A stretch of 64,000 bases of DNA, taken from positions 3,422,501 to 3,486,500 of the forward strand of contig NZ_LT630003.1 in assembly GCF_900105615.1 (NCBI RefSeq), in the 5' to 3' direction. The notes under the pieces are model-generated. The model made no database searches and had not been told where the DNA came from. It saw only the letters and a list, made by a program, of their open reading frames with translations. The DNA comes from Lacrimispora sphenoides JCM 1415. Lineage in GTDB: Bacteria > Bacillota > Clostridia > Lachnospirales > Lachnospiraceae. Positions 18,334 to 25,598 of this stretch are shown in pieces. How positions within the stretch are numbered: position 1 is the first letter of the stretch; the number at the start of each line of letters is the position of its first letter. The translations under genes were made by a program, and so were the position numbers.

Positions 18334-18559
18334 TCAGTCCCTATCGATTGGTGACAACATAACTGTTTCAATCGTTGAAATCGGAAATGATTGGGTAAAG
18401 TTAGCCATTGATGCACCAAAAGAAATTTCAATTCTTCGCACAGAGCTATTGGAAGCCGCCTCAGCTAATCAAGAGGCCGCTTCCTCCTGCCTAAACGAAG
18501 ATTCTATTTCCAAGATCAAGGATTTGATGAGCCAGTCAAAAAACAGCGGTAATACCTGA
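18308..18559 (+). CDS. csrA: Carbon storage regulator CsrA
   Basis: The 83-residue protein carries the CsrA fold: MLILQRKNNQSLSIGDNITV, VKLAIDAPKEISILRTEL. CsrA binds GGA in hairpin loops and at ribosome sites to block translation. The core is about 50 residues, and a C-terminal extension of some 30 residues (EAASANQEAASSCLNE) is slightly longer than in B. subtilis CsrA (74). Its stop lies inside a bidirectional terminator. Confidence 0.95.
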   Translation: MLILQRKNNQSLSIGDNITVSIVEIGNDWVKLAIDAPKEISILRTELLEAASANQEAASSCLNEDSISKIKDLMSQSKNSGNT

Positions 18560-18588
18560 TGTTATTTAGGTATTTCCGCTGTTTTTTC
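18538..18588. terminator. Bidirectional terminator after csrA
   Basis: AAAAAACAGCGGTAATACCT and AGGTATTTCCGCTGTTTTTT form a near-perfect stem with a 10-base loop. A- and T-runs on both sides let it work for csrA and for the convergent minus-strand gene; both stop codons lie in or next to the loop. Confidence 0.9.
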
Positions 18589-19836
18589 TCTTATATCTTC
18601 TTCTCCTGTATTTTCTTCCATTTCTTCTTTTTCTTCTTTTTCTTCTTTTTCTCTCACTTTTACTTTCTGATATCTTTTCCACATGAGTAGAAATACAGTC
18701 TTTTTAGAGATCCGGAACTTATCTCCTAATTTGTTGCCAATCAGCCTTACGAAATATCTCCCAAGACGGATAAGCCAAAAATAAGGGAGAAGTATGCTGG
18801 TGTTCTCCAAAGCAGGATATATGGTCTCCATATATTCACGGTCCGGAAACAGCCACGCTATCAGTCTTAGGATTTCTTCTCTTTTCCTGTCTCTGGAATA
18901 ACAGTCGGCAACCGTTTTAATCAAAGGCAGGAACTGGGCACTGATTTCACGTCCTTCCGTTCCTTTACTGAAGATGTAGGATTCCATAGCATCGTATATT
19001 TCCACATTTTCGATTCCAGTTCCAGTGCCAAACCAGCGCAGGATGAGATATTCCAGACGTTCCGCAAACTCATCAATTTTAAGTTCCTTTAAACGTTCGT
19101 ATATATAGGGCCATGAGAAGAATTCCCCCTGGTTTTTATAAAATACCCAGAAATCCATGATCTGGCTTAAGCTGATATCCCCTCTTGCATAAGAATCCGT
19201 CAATTTGCACATAAGGAATAAATATATCTCACTGGCATTCATCTCCTGAATATAATTGGTGCCCTTTTTATTTGGCAAGGAATGAAGCAGTTTGATATAA
19301 AACTTTTGCATTAATCTGCTGAAAAACATAGTTTGGTTGAAACACAAAACCTTATTCCCTGGAACCCGATAGTACAGCTCTCCACGAATTTCAGTATAAC
19401 GTTCTTCAAAATCCGCATTCCAAAGAAGTGTTCTGACAACCTGGGCATACTTTTTTTCCGTTCCAATCTCTATAAATTCTCTGCAGCACATTTCTTCAAT
19501 GGGATAGCATTTAACAAAATCAGAGTAGTTTAGAAAAAAGCAGTTTATGCCGTTCCTTTCAAGAAGAGCCTGTACCTGCCTTTCTGTTGAACGTAAACGT
19601 TCAACCCGATGAACGGATTCTAAATATTTCCCAAAAAAACGCTGACGGATAGACTGAGGTATCTCTTCATTTAATCCCATAATTCCGTAATAAACAACAT
19701 GAGCCACACGATGATAATCAGCAAGCCGGAACATCTTTTCCCAATTTAAGTTCCTCAGCGGTGCCGGCGATTCCTTCTGATTCATCACTGCAGACAGCAA
19801 TGTCATTAAATACCGTTCTTCGTATCCTTTACTCAT
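18562..19836 (-). CDS. Nucleotidyltransferase-like protein (PF14907 type), catalytic motif lost
   Basis: The 424-residue protein resembles the uncharacterised nucleotidyltransferase family PF14907: an N-terminal WEKMFRLADYHRVAHVVYYG element (about 29-48), a central NGINCFFLNYSDF strand-helix and a helical C-terminal half. The family's LKG...R..DiD..H signature is not intact (LNY, CREFIEIGT, FNQ), so catalysis is doubtful. The C-terminus is a Lys/Glu run (about 385-410). A sigma-D-like promoter and an AAAGGTGG site precede it. Co-regulation with flagellar genes suggests a role in motility or flagellin modification (inference). Confidence 0.6.
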   Translation of the reverse strand: MSKGYEERYLMTLLSAVMNQKESPAPLRNLNWEKMFRLADYHRVAHVVYYGIMGLNEEIPQSIRQRFFGKYLESVHRVERLRSTERQVQALLERNGINCFFLNYSDFVKCYPIEEMCCREFIEIGTEKKYAQVVRTLLWNADFEERYTEIRGELYYRVPGNKVLCFNQTMFFSRLMQKFYIKLLHSLPNKKGTNYIQEMNASEIYLFLMCKLTDSYARGDISLSQIMDFWVFYKNQGEFFSWPYIYERLKELKIDEFAERLEYLILRWFGTGTGIENVEIYDAMESYIFSKGTEGREISAQFLPLIKTVADCYSRDRKREEILRLIAWLFPDREYMETIYPALENTSILLPYFWLIRLGRYFVRLIGNKLGDKFRISKKTVFLLMWKRYQKVKVREKEEKEEKEEMEENTGEEDIREKTAEIPK

Positions 19837-19922
19837 TCACGATTCCACCTTTAATCAATATACGGTTTCCTGCAGACAGCATATCATTTATCGCTGAAAA
19901 ACAACATCACCTCTTATATTAT

Positions 19923-19950
19923 ATATCGGTTTTTTTACGGCAATCTTAAC
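19923..19950 (-). promoter_or_regulatory. Candidate sigma-D promoter for the nucleotidyltransferase-like gene
   Basis: On the minus strand GTTAA (19950-19946), 15 bases, then ACCGATAT (19930-19923), about 87 bases before the ATG. Its -35 is the same five bases used by the opposite-facing promoter. Confidence 0.6.
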
Positions 19951-19973
19951 TTTATCAGACAGCAGTTCGATAA
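19946..19973 (+). promoter_or_regulatory. Candidate sigma-D promoter for the C39 peptidase gene
   Basis: TTAAC (19946-19950), 15 bases, TTCGATAA (19966-19973). It is close to the first ATG at 19985, which favours the downstream TTG (20018) as the real start. Confidence 0.55.
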
Positions 19974-19984
19974 ATAAAATAGAA

Positions 19985-20740
19985 ATGAATAATACTACTA
20001 TAGAAAAGGTGAATGTGTTGAATACCATCCAATATATCCTGTTTCAAACTCTGTTTCTGACTGTAATTCCTCTTATGGCCTCCTCTTCCTTCAATCAGCC
20101 GATCCTGGGAGGAAGTGGAACTGAGGTTGTTTCAGATTATTATCAAAATGAAGGCCTTGAAGAGGCCGCAGCTGATTTTCCTCAAGAGGGAAGATATGAC
20201 CTCATGCTGGACAGCGTTTGCGGCCCTCTTACCCACTATAACCAGAATGATGCAAGGTGGGGCGGCTTTCTATATGGAGGAAAGGATTCTCTTGCCACCT
20301 ATGGCTGTGGCCCTACTGTTATGGCTATGATTGTCACAAGCCTTACCGGTAATCAGGTTCTTCCACCTGATATGGCTGCCTGGGCTGCAGCAAATAAATC
20401 CTGGGCGCCCGGTCAGGGTTCTTATCACCGTCTGATTTTAGACAGCGCCCTGGCTTATGGCCTGAATGCCGAACCAGTTAAGGATTATACGGTCCAGGGG
20501 CTGGAAAATGCATTAAATTCCGGACATGTGATTGTAGCCCTTATGAAAAAGGGGCATTTTACCCAGAATGGGCATTTTATTATCCTTACCCACTTTACGG
20601 AAGAGGGTCTGATAAAAATTGCTGATGCCAATCAATACGATAATTGTCAATTAGACTGGGATCCCTCTCTTATATTGAAGGAATTAAACTATCATGCTTC
20701 AAATGGAGGGCCTCTTTGGATGATCGGCCCTCCAAATTAA
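19985..20740 (+). CDS. Secreted C39-like cysteine peptidase
   Basis: Up to 251 residues. A hydrophobic stretch (IQYILFQTLFLTVIPLMA, about 15-32) acts as a signal peptide or anchor. The Peptidase_C39_2-type domain follows (about 80-250): Cys108 in ATYGCGPTVMAM, His197 in NGHFIIL, and Asp214 in KIADANQY. The ATG at 19985 has no ribosome site; a TTG at 20018 has AAAAGGTG 8 bases upstream and leaves an intact signal, so 20018 may be correct. Substrate unknown. The apparent flagellar promoter ties it to motility; it might process an exported protein or degrade wall peptides. Confidence 0.75.
   Translation: MNNTTIEKVNVLNTIQYILFQTLFLTVIPLMASSSFNQPILGGSGTEVVSDYYQNEGLEEAAADFPQEGRYDLMLDSVCGPLTHYNQNDARWGGFLYGGKDSLATYGCGPTVMAMIVTSLTGNQVLPPDMAAWAAANKSWAPGQGSYHRLILDSALAYGLNAEPVKDYTVQGLENALNSGHVIVALMKKGHFTQNGHFIILTHFTEEGLIKIADANQYDNCQLDWDPSLILKELNYHASNGGPLWMIGPPN
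20704..20734. terminator. Inverted repeat at the 3' ends of the C39 and fliT-like genes
   Basis: A perfect 9-base stem (TGGAGGGCC / GGCCCTCCA, 13-base loop) overlaps the last codons of the peptidase gene. Neither side has a good T-run, so termination is only possible, not shown. Confidence 0.4.
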
Positions 20741-20762
20741 GTAAATCAGGGTTCCTTTTTCT

Positions 20763-21164
20763 TTATTGATAGTAAGAGTCCTTTCCTGATAGCCGTATGC
20801 TTATATACCGGTCCGCTTCAATGGTCCGCTTCAGTGCAAGCTGAATGTTCTTTCCCTTCTCCGCTAGCACCCCAGCTATAGGACTGTCAGGATTCCCGCT
20901 TCCCTTACCGTTAAGCCACTCTCTTACCTGGCCACCGTTTTCCGGTGGCAGAGCGGATATCAGACATTCTACATTCCTGGTACATACATCTGCTTTATTC
21001 ATTTCCTCCTGGCGCATTCCCAAAAGCAGTTGAACCGATTCCCTGTCATTTCGAGACAGGGCGTCTCCCATCTCTCGTGTAATGTGCTCAATTTCAACAA
21101 TTGACATATATTTCTTTTGCATCTCTTTAAGAATTTCAACCAGCATGGAATCTTCCATATTCAT
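20763..21164 (-). CDS. FliT-like flagellar chaperone (putative)
   Basis: The 133-residue, mainly helical protein (IEHITREMGDALSRNDRESVQ, about 23-43) is the third gene after fliD and fliS. That is the place of fliT, the FliD export chaperone and FlhDC/flagellar regulator in other bacteria. FliT sequences diverge widely, so the assignment rests on position, size and helical content. A GAGGGAGGATGAAT site precedes the ATG. It could instead be an FlgN-type chaperone. Confidence 0.55.
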   Translation of the reverse strand: MNMEDSMLVEILKEMQKKYMSIVEIEHITREMGDALSRNDRESVQLLLGMRQEEMNKADVCTRNVECLISALPPENGGQVREWLNGKGSGNPDSPIAGVLAEKGKNIQLALKRTIEADRYISIRLSGKDSYYQ

Positions 21165-21196
21165 CCTCCCTCATTCATAAAACTGAATAGTAAATA

Positions 21197-21222
21197 GCCG
21201 GAGAGAAAATCTTCCCTCCGGC
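21197..21222 (-). terminator. Intercistronic hairpin between fliS and the fliT-like gene
   Basis: On the minus strand GCCGGAG-N12-CTCCGGC is followed by TATTTACTATT. The 7-base stem with a weak T-rich tail may partly terminate or set the 3' end of the fliD-fliS message. Confidence 0.5.
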
Positions 21223-21230
21223 ATCACTTT

Positions 21231-21614
21231 TTAACTGCTTAACTTCTGCGCTTCTTTAAAGGCATCTCTCAATTCAACAATCAAGGGTCTGACTTCTGCA
21301 ATCACCTTTGGATTTCTTCCTGCACTAATCCGGCTGAACTCATAAAGAAAGAAATCATACAGCCGTTTTAACTCGGAGCTTATTTCATATTTATGATTCA
21401 GCGTATTTTTTAAATAATTGACAATTTCAACGGATCGCTGCATGGACTGGTCAAATAGAGTGTAATCTTCTTTCTCCAGGGCAAGCTCCGCTTTAGTCAG
21501 ACGTTTTAACAATTCATCATACAGGAGTCCAAGCATCTCACCAGGAGTCATGGTATTCACCGCCTGAGCTTTGTAATTCTGATAACCATAGGCATTCATA
21601 TTCTGCACCGCCAT
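21231..21614 (-). CDS. fliS: Flagellar export chaperone FliS
   Basis: The 127-residue FliS has the typical YGYQNYKAQAVNTMTPGEML N-terminus and helix ELLKRLTKAELALEKEDY. It binds the C-terminal helix of flagellin in the cytoplasm and keeps it unfolded for export. It follows fliD by 6 bases in the same operon. Hag ends with the expected hydrophobic QLPQGVLQLLK tail that FliS would hold. Confidence 0.95.
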   Translation of the reverse strand: MAVQNMNAYGYQNYKAQAVNTMTPGEMLGLLYDELLKRLTKAELALEKEDYTLFDQSMQRSVEIVNYLKNTLNHKYEISSELKRLYDFFLYEFSRISAGRNPKVIAEVRPLIVELRDAFKEAQKLSS

Positions 21615-21620
21615 TCTTTA

Positions 21621-24044
21621 TTAACCACCGAATGCGCCTTGCAGCCAGCTACTCTGAGAGTTCATTTGGGAAATCAATGTCTCCAAAGAAGTAAACTGCT
21701 TGATATACCGATCTGTCTCCGTCTTAAGCTGGGACTGGAGGCGCACAATAGTACTATCGATTGAATCCATTGATTTCTTAAGAGAATTGGAAAGAATACT
21801 GGTTGGTGCATAAATAGAACCTGCTTTTTCAACCAGGATTCCTTTTGTCGCACCTGTTGTGGCAGCATATTTTTCCGTAATCCCGGTTAAACGAGTCATA
21901 AGGCCGCCCTTATCTCCTGTAAGAGTATCTTCGCCCTGAGTGAATAGCTTCTGCAAGTCATCTCCAGATTTCTCAAGGGCTGCACGGAATTTTACCTCAT
22001 CAAATACAAGCGATCCGTTATCCTCATAATTGCTGCTTGTTGAAATTCCATAGGACTCTAAAAGGGCTTTCTTCTCAGAACCGCCTTCAAAGATAAAGCG
22101 CATACTGTCAGTCAGACCTCTTAAGTCAGAATCATTGAACAACAATCCTTCCTTAGCCTTTGCTTCCCACTGTTCTATCTGCTTTTCCGTCATTCCCGCT
22201 TTTTGTTCATCTGTCAAAGGCTCATATTGACGGTTCGGTTTTGTGGAAACCTGTTCATTGACCATTTTGATGATATCATTGTAGTCTTTGATCATATCGG
22301 AAACGGCTTTTGCTATTTTATCGGAATCTGTTTTTGCATTAAAGGTAACAGCCTCGTCACGGTTGTCTGCGCCTGTTGTATTAAAGGTCCCGTTTACTGT
22401 GACATTTAACCCATCCAGATCAAATGTGTTGCTTCCTCTGGTCAGTTTGACTGGAGCCGATGAATCATCATATTTAACGTACACGATGGCATCCTGACCA
22501 TAAACAGGACCCTGATTTGCCATAGCTCCAAAAAGCTTCGCATTATCCGTACCTTCAATATTAAACTCGATTGTTCCGGATGCCCCTTCTCCCTTCGATA
22601 CAATGGAAAATTTGTCGGCATTTCTCATATAACTCATCGTCACACCGGCATCGGAATCATTAATTTTTTTCATGATTTCATTTAAGGTACTTTTGTTAGT
22701 AAGCCCTTCAATCTTGTGTCCATTGATTACAATATTTAAAGGAGTATCATCAGCTGGCACAGCACTTGAAGAAATTAATCCAGATTCTCCAATCGCTACA
22801 TTTAAATTCAGACGATTTGATTCTCCATTTACTACTTTTAAGGCTCCATCCTTTCCTGTTACTCCAGCATCAGCATAGGCAATTGCCAAGTCAGATGATG
22901 AATCCAGATAATTATTAAGATAATCGGGATCATCGGGATCTCCGCCAGGCTTTACGGTATAAAATTCCAGCTTTCCATTGTTGGCCGCAGTCGCTTCCAC
23001 ATGAATTCTTCCTGTTCCAAATTCTTTTTCCAACTTTTCCTGGATATCTTTGGCCATATCATTTAAATTGCCTTTGGACTCTAGCGTTATGGATTTTGTT
23101 ACCCCATTATATGTAAAGCTCATACTTTTCCCATTGATCCTGTCTTCAAATGACAGATCCTTAAAAATAGTCTGATTATCTTTTAAATCCGTCGACATTC
23201 CTGAAGCATCTATGACTGTCTTACCCTGTTTTCCCAACTCAACAAGCTCTTCACCGCTATTTATGCCAATAGCTTCCAATGCTCCCTTGCTTCCACCTGC
23301 AAGGCGAACTTCATTACCTGCTGGATCATCGGATTTAAAATTAAGCGTAAAGGAACCATCTGCAGGGTCTACTTCACCGCTTGCATTCAGAACATCTGCC
23401 AAAGTCCTGCCCTCTCCTATGGAAACCTCTGCCAAGGCTCTGTTGATGGATTCTACTGTATTGTCTCCATTGGAATAATCGTACGGCTTGCCAGCCTTAT
23501 CTGTACCGCTTTTAAATGAAACACTATAAGTTTTATTACCAACCTGAAAGGTTAAGTACTGACCTTCCAAAGTATTGACTGTTTTCATCTCATCCAAATC
23601 AATCTTTCCTGTCTCTAACACTCCATCAGAAACAGCTCCACCGGAAACTGTAGAGGCCTTTTTAGCTAGCTGCTCCACTCCTAAAATGGATACGGAATTT
23701 GCAGTAGACGAACTTCCTGTTACCTGGACGTACTTGCTGTTTGTCCCTACTGCCGTAACATTGCTCTGTGCCCAAAAGCTAGGGCTTGAAAGATTAGTGG
23801 CGGGATTTGTATATGAAGTATATTTTTTTGAAAACTCAACCAGCTTGGAACTGATGGAGCGGTAAGCGTCCTGTTTCCACAGCAGGGTCTGTTTGCTCTT
23901 TTGCTGCTTCGCAATCTTCGCTCTTGTGGCGGCGGTCATACCTTCAATCAGACTATCCCGGTCTAAGCCGCTGGCAAGGCCGCCATAACCACGGACAGAA
24001 GAAGATAAACTATTACTAGTCACATTATTGTATACTGATGCCAT
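21621..24044 (-). CDS. fliD: Filament cap protein FliD (HAP2)
   Basis: The 807-residue protein has a FliD N-terminal domain (GYGGLASGLDRDSLIEGMTA, about 19-38; coil KSKQTLLWKQDAYRSISSKL) and the C-terminal FliD_C region with KLTRGSNTFDLDGLNVTVNG and the final coil (QLKTETDRYIKQFTSLETLI). It caps the growing filament. It is much longer than B. subtilis FliD (about 500); the extra length is in the middle outward-facing domains (about 150-520). AAAGGAGC precedes the ATG, and a sigma-D-type promoter lies about 80 bases upstream. Confidence 0.95.
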   Translation of the reverse strand: MASVYNNVTSNSLSSSVRGYGGLASGLDRDSLIEGMTAATRAKIAKQQKSKQTLLWKQDAYRSISSKLVEFSKKYTSYTNPATNLSSPSFWAQSNVTAVGTNSKYVQVTGSSSTANSVSILGVEQLAKKASTVSGGAVSDGVLETGKIDLDEMKTVNTLEGQYLTFQVGNKTYSVSFKSGTDKAGKPYDYSNGDNTVESINRALAEVSIGEGRTLADVLNASGEVDPADGSFTLNFKSDDPAGNEVRLAGGSKGALEAIGINSGEELVELGKQGKTVIDASGMSTDLKDNQTIFKDLSFEDRINGKSMSFTYNGVTKSITLESKGNLNDMAKDIQEKLEKEFGTGRIHVEATAANNGKLEFYTVKPGGDPDDPDYLNNYLDSSSDLAIAYADAGVTGKDGALKVVNGESNRLNLNVAIGESGLISSSAVPADDTPLNIVINGHKIEGLTNKSTLNEIMKKINDSDAGVTMSYMRNADKFSIVSKGEGASGTIEFNIEGTDNAKLFGAMANQGPVYGQDAIVYVKYDDSSAPVKLTRGSNTFDLDGLNVTVNGTFNTTGADNRDEAVTFNAKTDSDKIAKAVSDMIKDYNDIIKMVNEQVSTKPNRQYEPLTDEQKAGMTEKQIEQWEAKAKEGLLFNDSDLRGLTDSMRFIFEGGSEKKALLESYGISTSSNYEDNGSLVFDEVKFRAALEKSGDDLQKLFTQGEDTLTGDKGGLMTRLTGITEKYAATTGATKGILVEKAGSIYAPTSILSNSLKKSMDSIDSTIVRLQSQLKTETDRYIKQFTSLETLISQMNSQSSWLQGAFGG

Positions 24045-24122
24045 ATTGAAGCTCCTTTCTAACGATACACATCTTCATGATTCTCTAAAATCCAGCTTTT
24101 TTCTTGTTTTTACTATACTTAT

Positions 24123-24150
24123 TTATCGACATATTGTATACTAAAGATAA
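24123..24150 (-). promoter_or_regulatory. Candidate sigma-D promoter for fliD-fliS-fliT
   Basis: On the minus strand TTATC (24150-24146), 15 bases, GTCGATAA (24130-24123). The site is partly symmetric (TTATC...GATAA), so the opposite strand shows a weaker copy facing the ParA gene. A sigma-A-like TCGACA-N16-TAATAG overlaps in the ParA direction. Confidence 0.65.
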
Positions 24151-24186
24151 TAGTTTTATTTCAATTTACGATTGGAGGAATAGAAG

Positions 24187-24960
24187 TTGTCAACAGTCAT
24201 TGCAATTACAAATCAAAAAGGCGGCGTAGGCAAAACAACCACTTCCTGTGCTCTTGCCTGCGGTCTTGCCATGAATAATAAAAGAGTTTTGGCGGTGGAT
24301 CTTGACCCTCAGGGCAACTTAGGCTTCAGCCTTGGACTACAGATCGAATCCGGCGCAACCATTTACGAAGTTTTAAAAGGGACCGCTTCCCTGCAGGAGG
24401 CCATCCAGTCTACAAAGCGCTGCGATGTAATCGCCTCCAATATCCTGTTAAGCGGAGCTGAACTGGAGTTTACTGGAAAACAGCGGGAATGTATTCTTAA
24501 AAATATTCTCTCTACTGTAGCCGGATATTACGATTACATCATTATCGATACTCCTCCTGCATTAAATATTCTTACTGTTAATGCTTATGCGGCTGCTGAC
24601 TATCTGATCATCCCCATGGTTCCTGAAATTCTAAGCCTTTTGGGTGTCTCCCAGATTAAAGATACCATCAACACCGTCCGTTCCTCCGTCAATCCGGATC
24701 TGGTGGTCCTTGGAATATTGCTTAACAAATATAATCCCAGAACTCTCCTTTCCAAAGAAGTAAAGGAAATGGCTCAGAAAATCGCACTACAGATCAACTC
24801 TACGGTATTTAATACCCATATTCGATCCAGTGTCTGCGTGGCGGAAGCCCCTGCCCAGGGAGAAAATCTTCTGGATTATGCTCCAAGATCCAATCCGGCC
24901 CAGGACTACAAGGAATTGATTTCCGAGGTTCTGGAATTGATTAAACAACGTAAAAAATAA
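24187..24960 (+). CDS. ParA/Soj-family ATPase
   Basis: The 257-residue ParA-type ATPase has a deviant Walker A KGGVGKTTT (11-19), LAVDLDPQGNLG and YIIIDTPPAL. The start is TTG at 24187, fixed by TTGGAGG eight bases upstream. It lacks the N-terminal activating helix expected of FlhG/YlxH, so I do not call it FlhG. No ParB is adjacent; instead a ComFB-domain protein follows 22 bases later, probably as its partner. Such orphan ParA proteins position cargoes, for example chemosensory arrays; that role here is inference. Confidence 0.85.
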   Translation: MSTVIAITNQKGGVGKTTTSCALACGLAMNNKRVLAVDLDPQGNLGFSLGLQIESGATIYEVLKGTASLQEAIQSTKRCDVIASNILLSGAELEFTGKQRECILKNILSTVAGYYDYIIIDTPPALNILTVNAYAAADYLIIPMVPEILSLLGVSQIKDTINTVRSSVNPDLVVLGILLNKYNPRTLLSKEVKEMAQKIALQINSTVFNTHIRSSVCVAEAPAQGENLLDYAPRSNPAQDYKELISEVLELIKQRKK

Positions 24961-24982
24961 TTACCCGAAGGGAGTTTTAATT

Positions 24983-25582
24983 ATGGCCAGAAAAAGCAGT
25001 AAAACAGCTCATGTAATGAATCTGTTAGCAGGAGAAGAGGCTGAATCCTCTAAAGAAGAGGCTGCCAGAGAAAATCTTGCAGCCCGGCAAACCTCCGATT
25101 CTACGGAAAAAATCAGGGAACTTACGGATTCAAATCAGCCGACTTCTCCTCCAACTCCTATTTCCATTATAGACATGTCTTCTTCAGCCCCGGACCCGGT
25201 GGCAGAATTGATCAGGGAACAGTTAGAGGAGGCAGAAGGGATGGAAGATGCTCCTGAACCGGAGACTCCTTCCCTTGAACAGGAAACAGAACCTGATGTT
25301 CCGGAAATATCGATTCCATCATTTCAATATCTGAATGTTATGGAACACATCGTAAAGAATGCGGTATCAGAATACATGAATAAATTCGATGTTTGCAACT
25401 GTGACCGGTGCACTGCAGATGTCACGGCCCTGGCACTGTCCCATCTGCCTCCCAAATACATAGTCGCAGAGAATTCCACCGCATCTCCTCTTTTAAACTT
25501 TTATTCCACCCGATTTTCTCAGCAAGTAGTTGTAGAATTGACCAAAGCCTGTTCTGCTGTAAAAGAAAACCCACACCATTAG
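24983..25582 (+). CDS. ComFB-domain protein
   Basis: The 199-residue protein has a disordered acidic N-terminal half (about 1-110, rich in Pro/Glu/Ser) and a C-terminal ComFB-type domain (about 117-190) with CNCDRCTADVTALALSHLPP (138-157), where Cys138, Cys140 and Cys143 could bind metal. ComFB was named from the B. subtilis competence operon and has no settled function there. It follows the ParA gene with AAGGGAG and ends in a terminator loop, overlapping the convergent gene by 4 bases. Confidence 0.8.
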   Translation: MARKSSKTAHVMNLLAGEEAESSKEEAARENLAARQTSDSTEKIRELTDSNQPTSPPTPISIIDMSSSAPDPVAELIREQLEEAEGMEDAPEPETPSLEQETEPDVPEISIPSFQYLNVMEHIVKNAVSEYMNKFDVCNCDRCTADVTALALSHLPPKYIVAENSTASPLLNFYSTRFSQQVVVELTKACSAVKENPHH

Positions 25583-25598
25583 GTGTGGGCTTCTTTTA
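25560..25598. terminator. Bidirectional terminator at 25.58 kb
   Basis: AAGAAAACCCACACC / AGGTGTGGGCTTCTTTT with a 3-4 base loop, A- and T-flanked. Both convergent stop codons lie in the loop, so each gene's last codons form part of the stem. Confidence 0.9.

Noticed and set aside
24187..24960. Calling the ParA-type ATPase FlhG/YlxH
   Set aside because: It lacks the N-terminal activating helix of FlhG and is not next to flhF; the Soj-like beginning fits a general ParA better.
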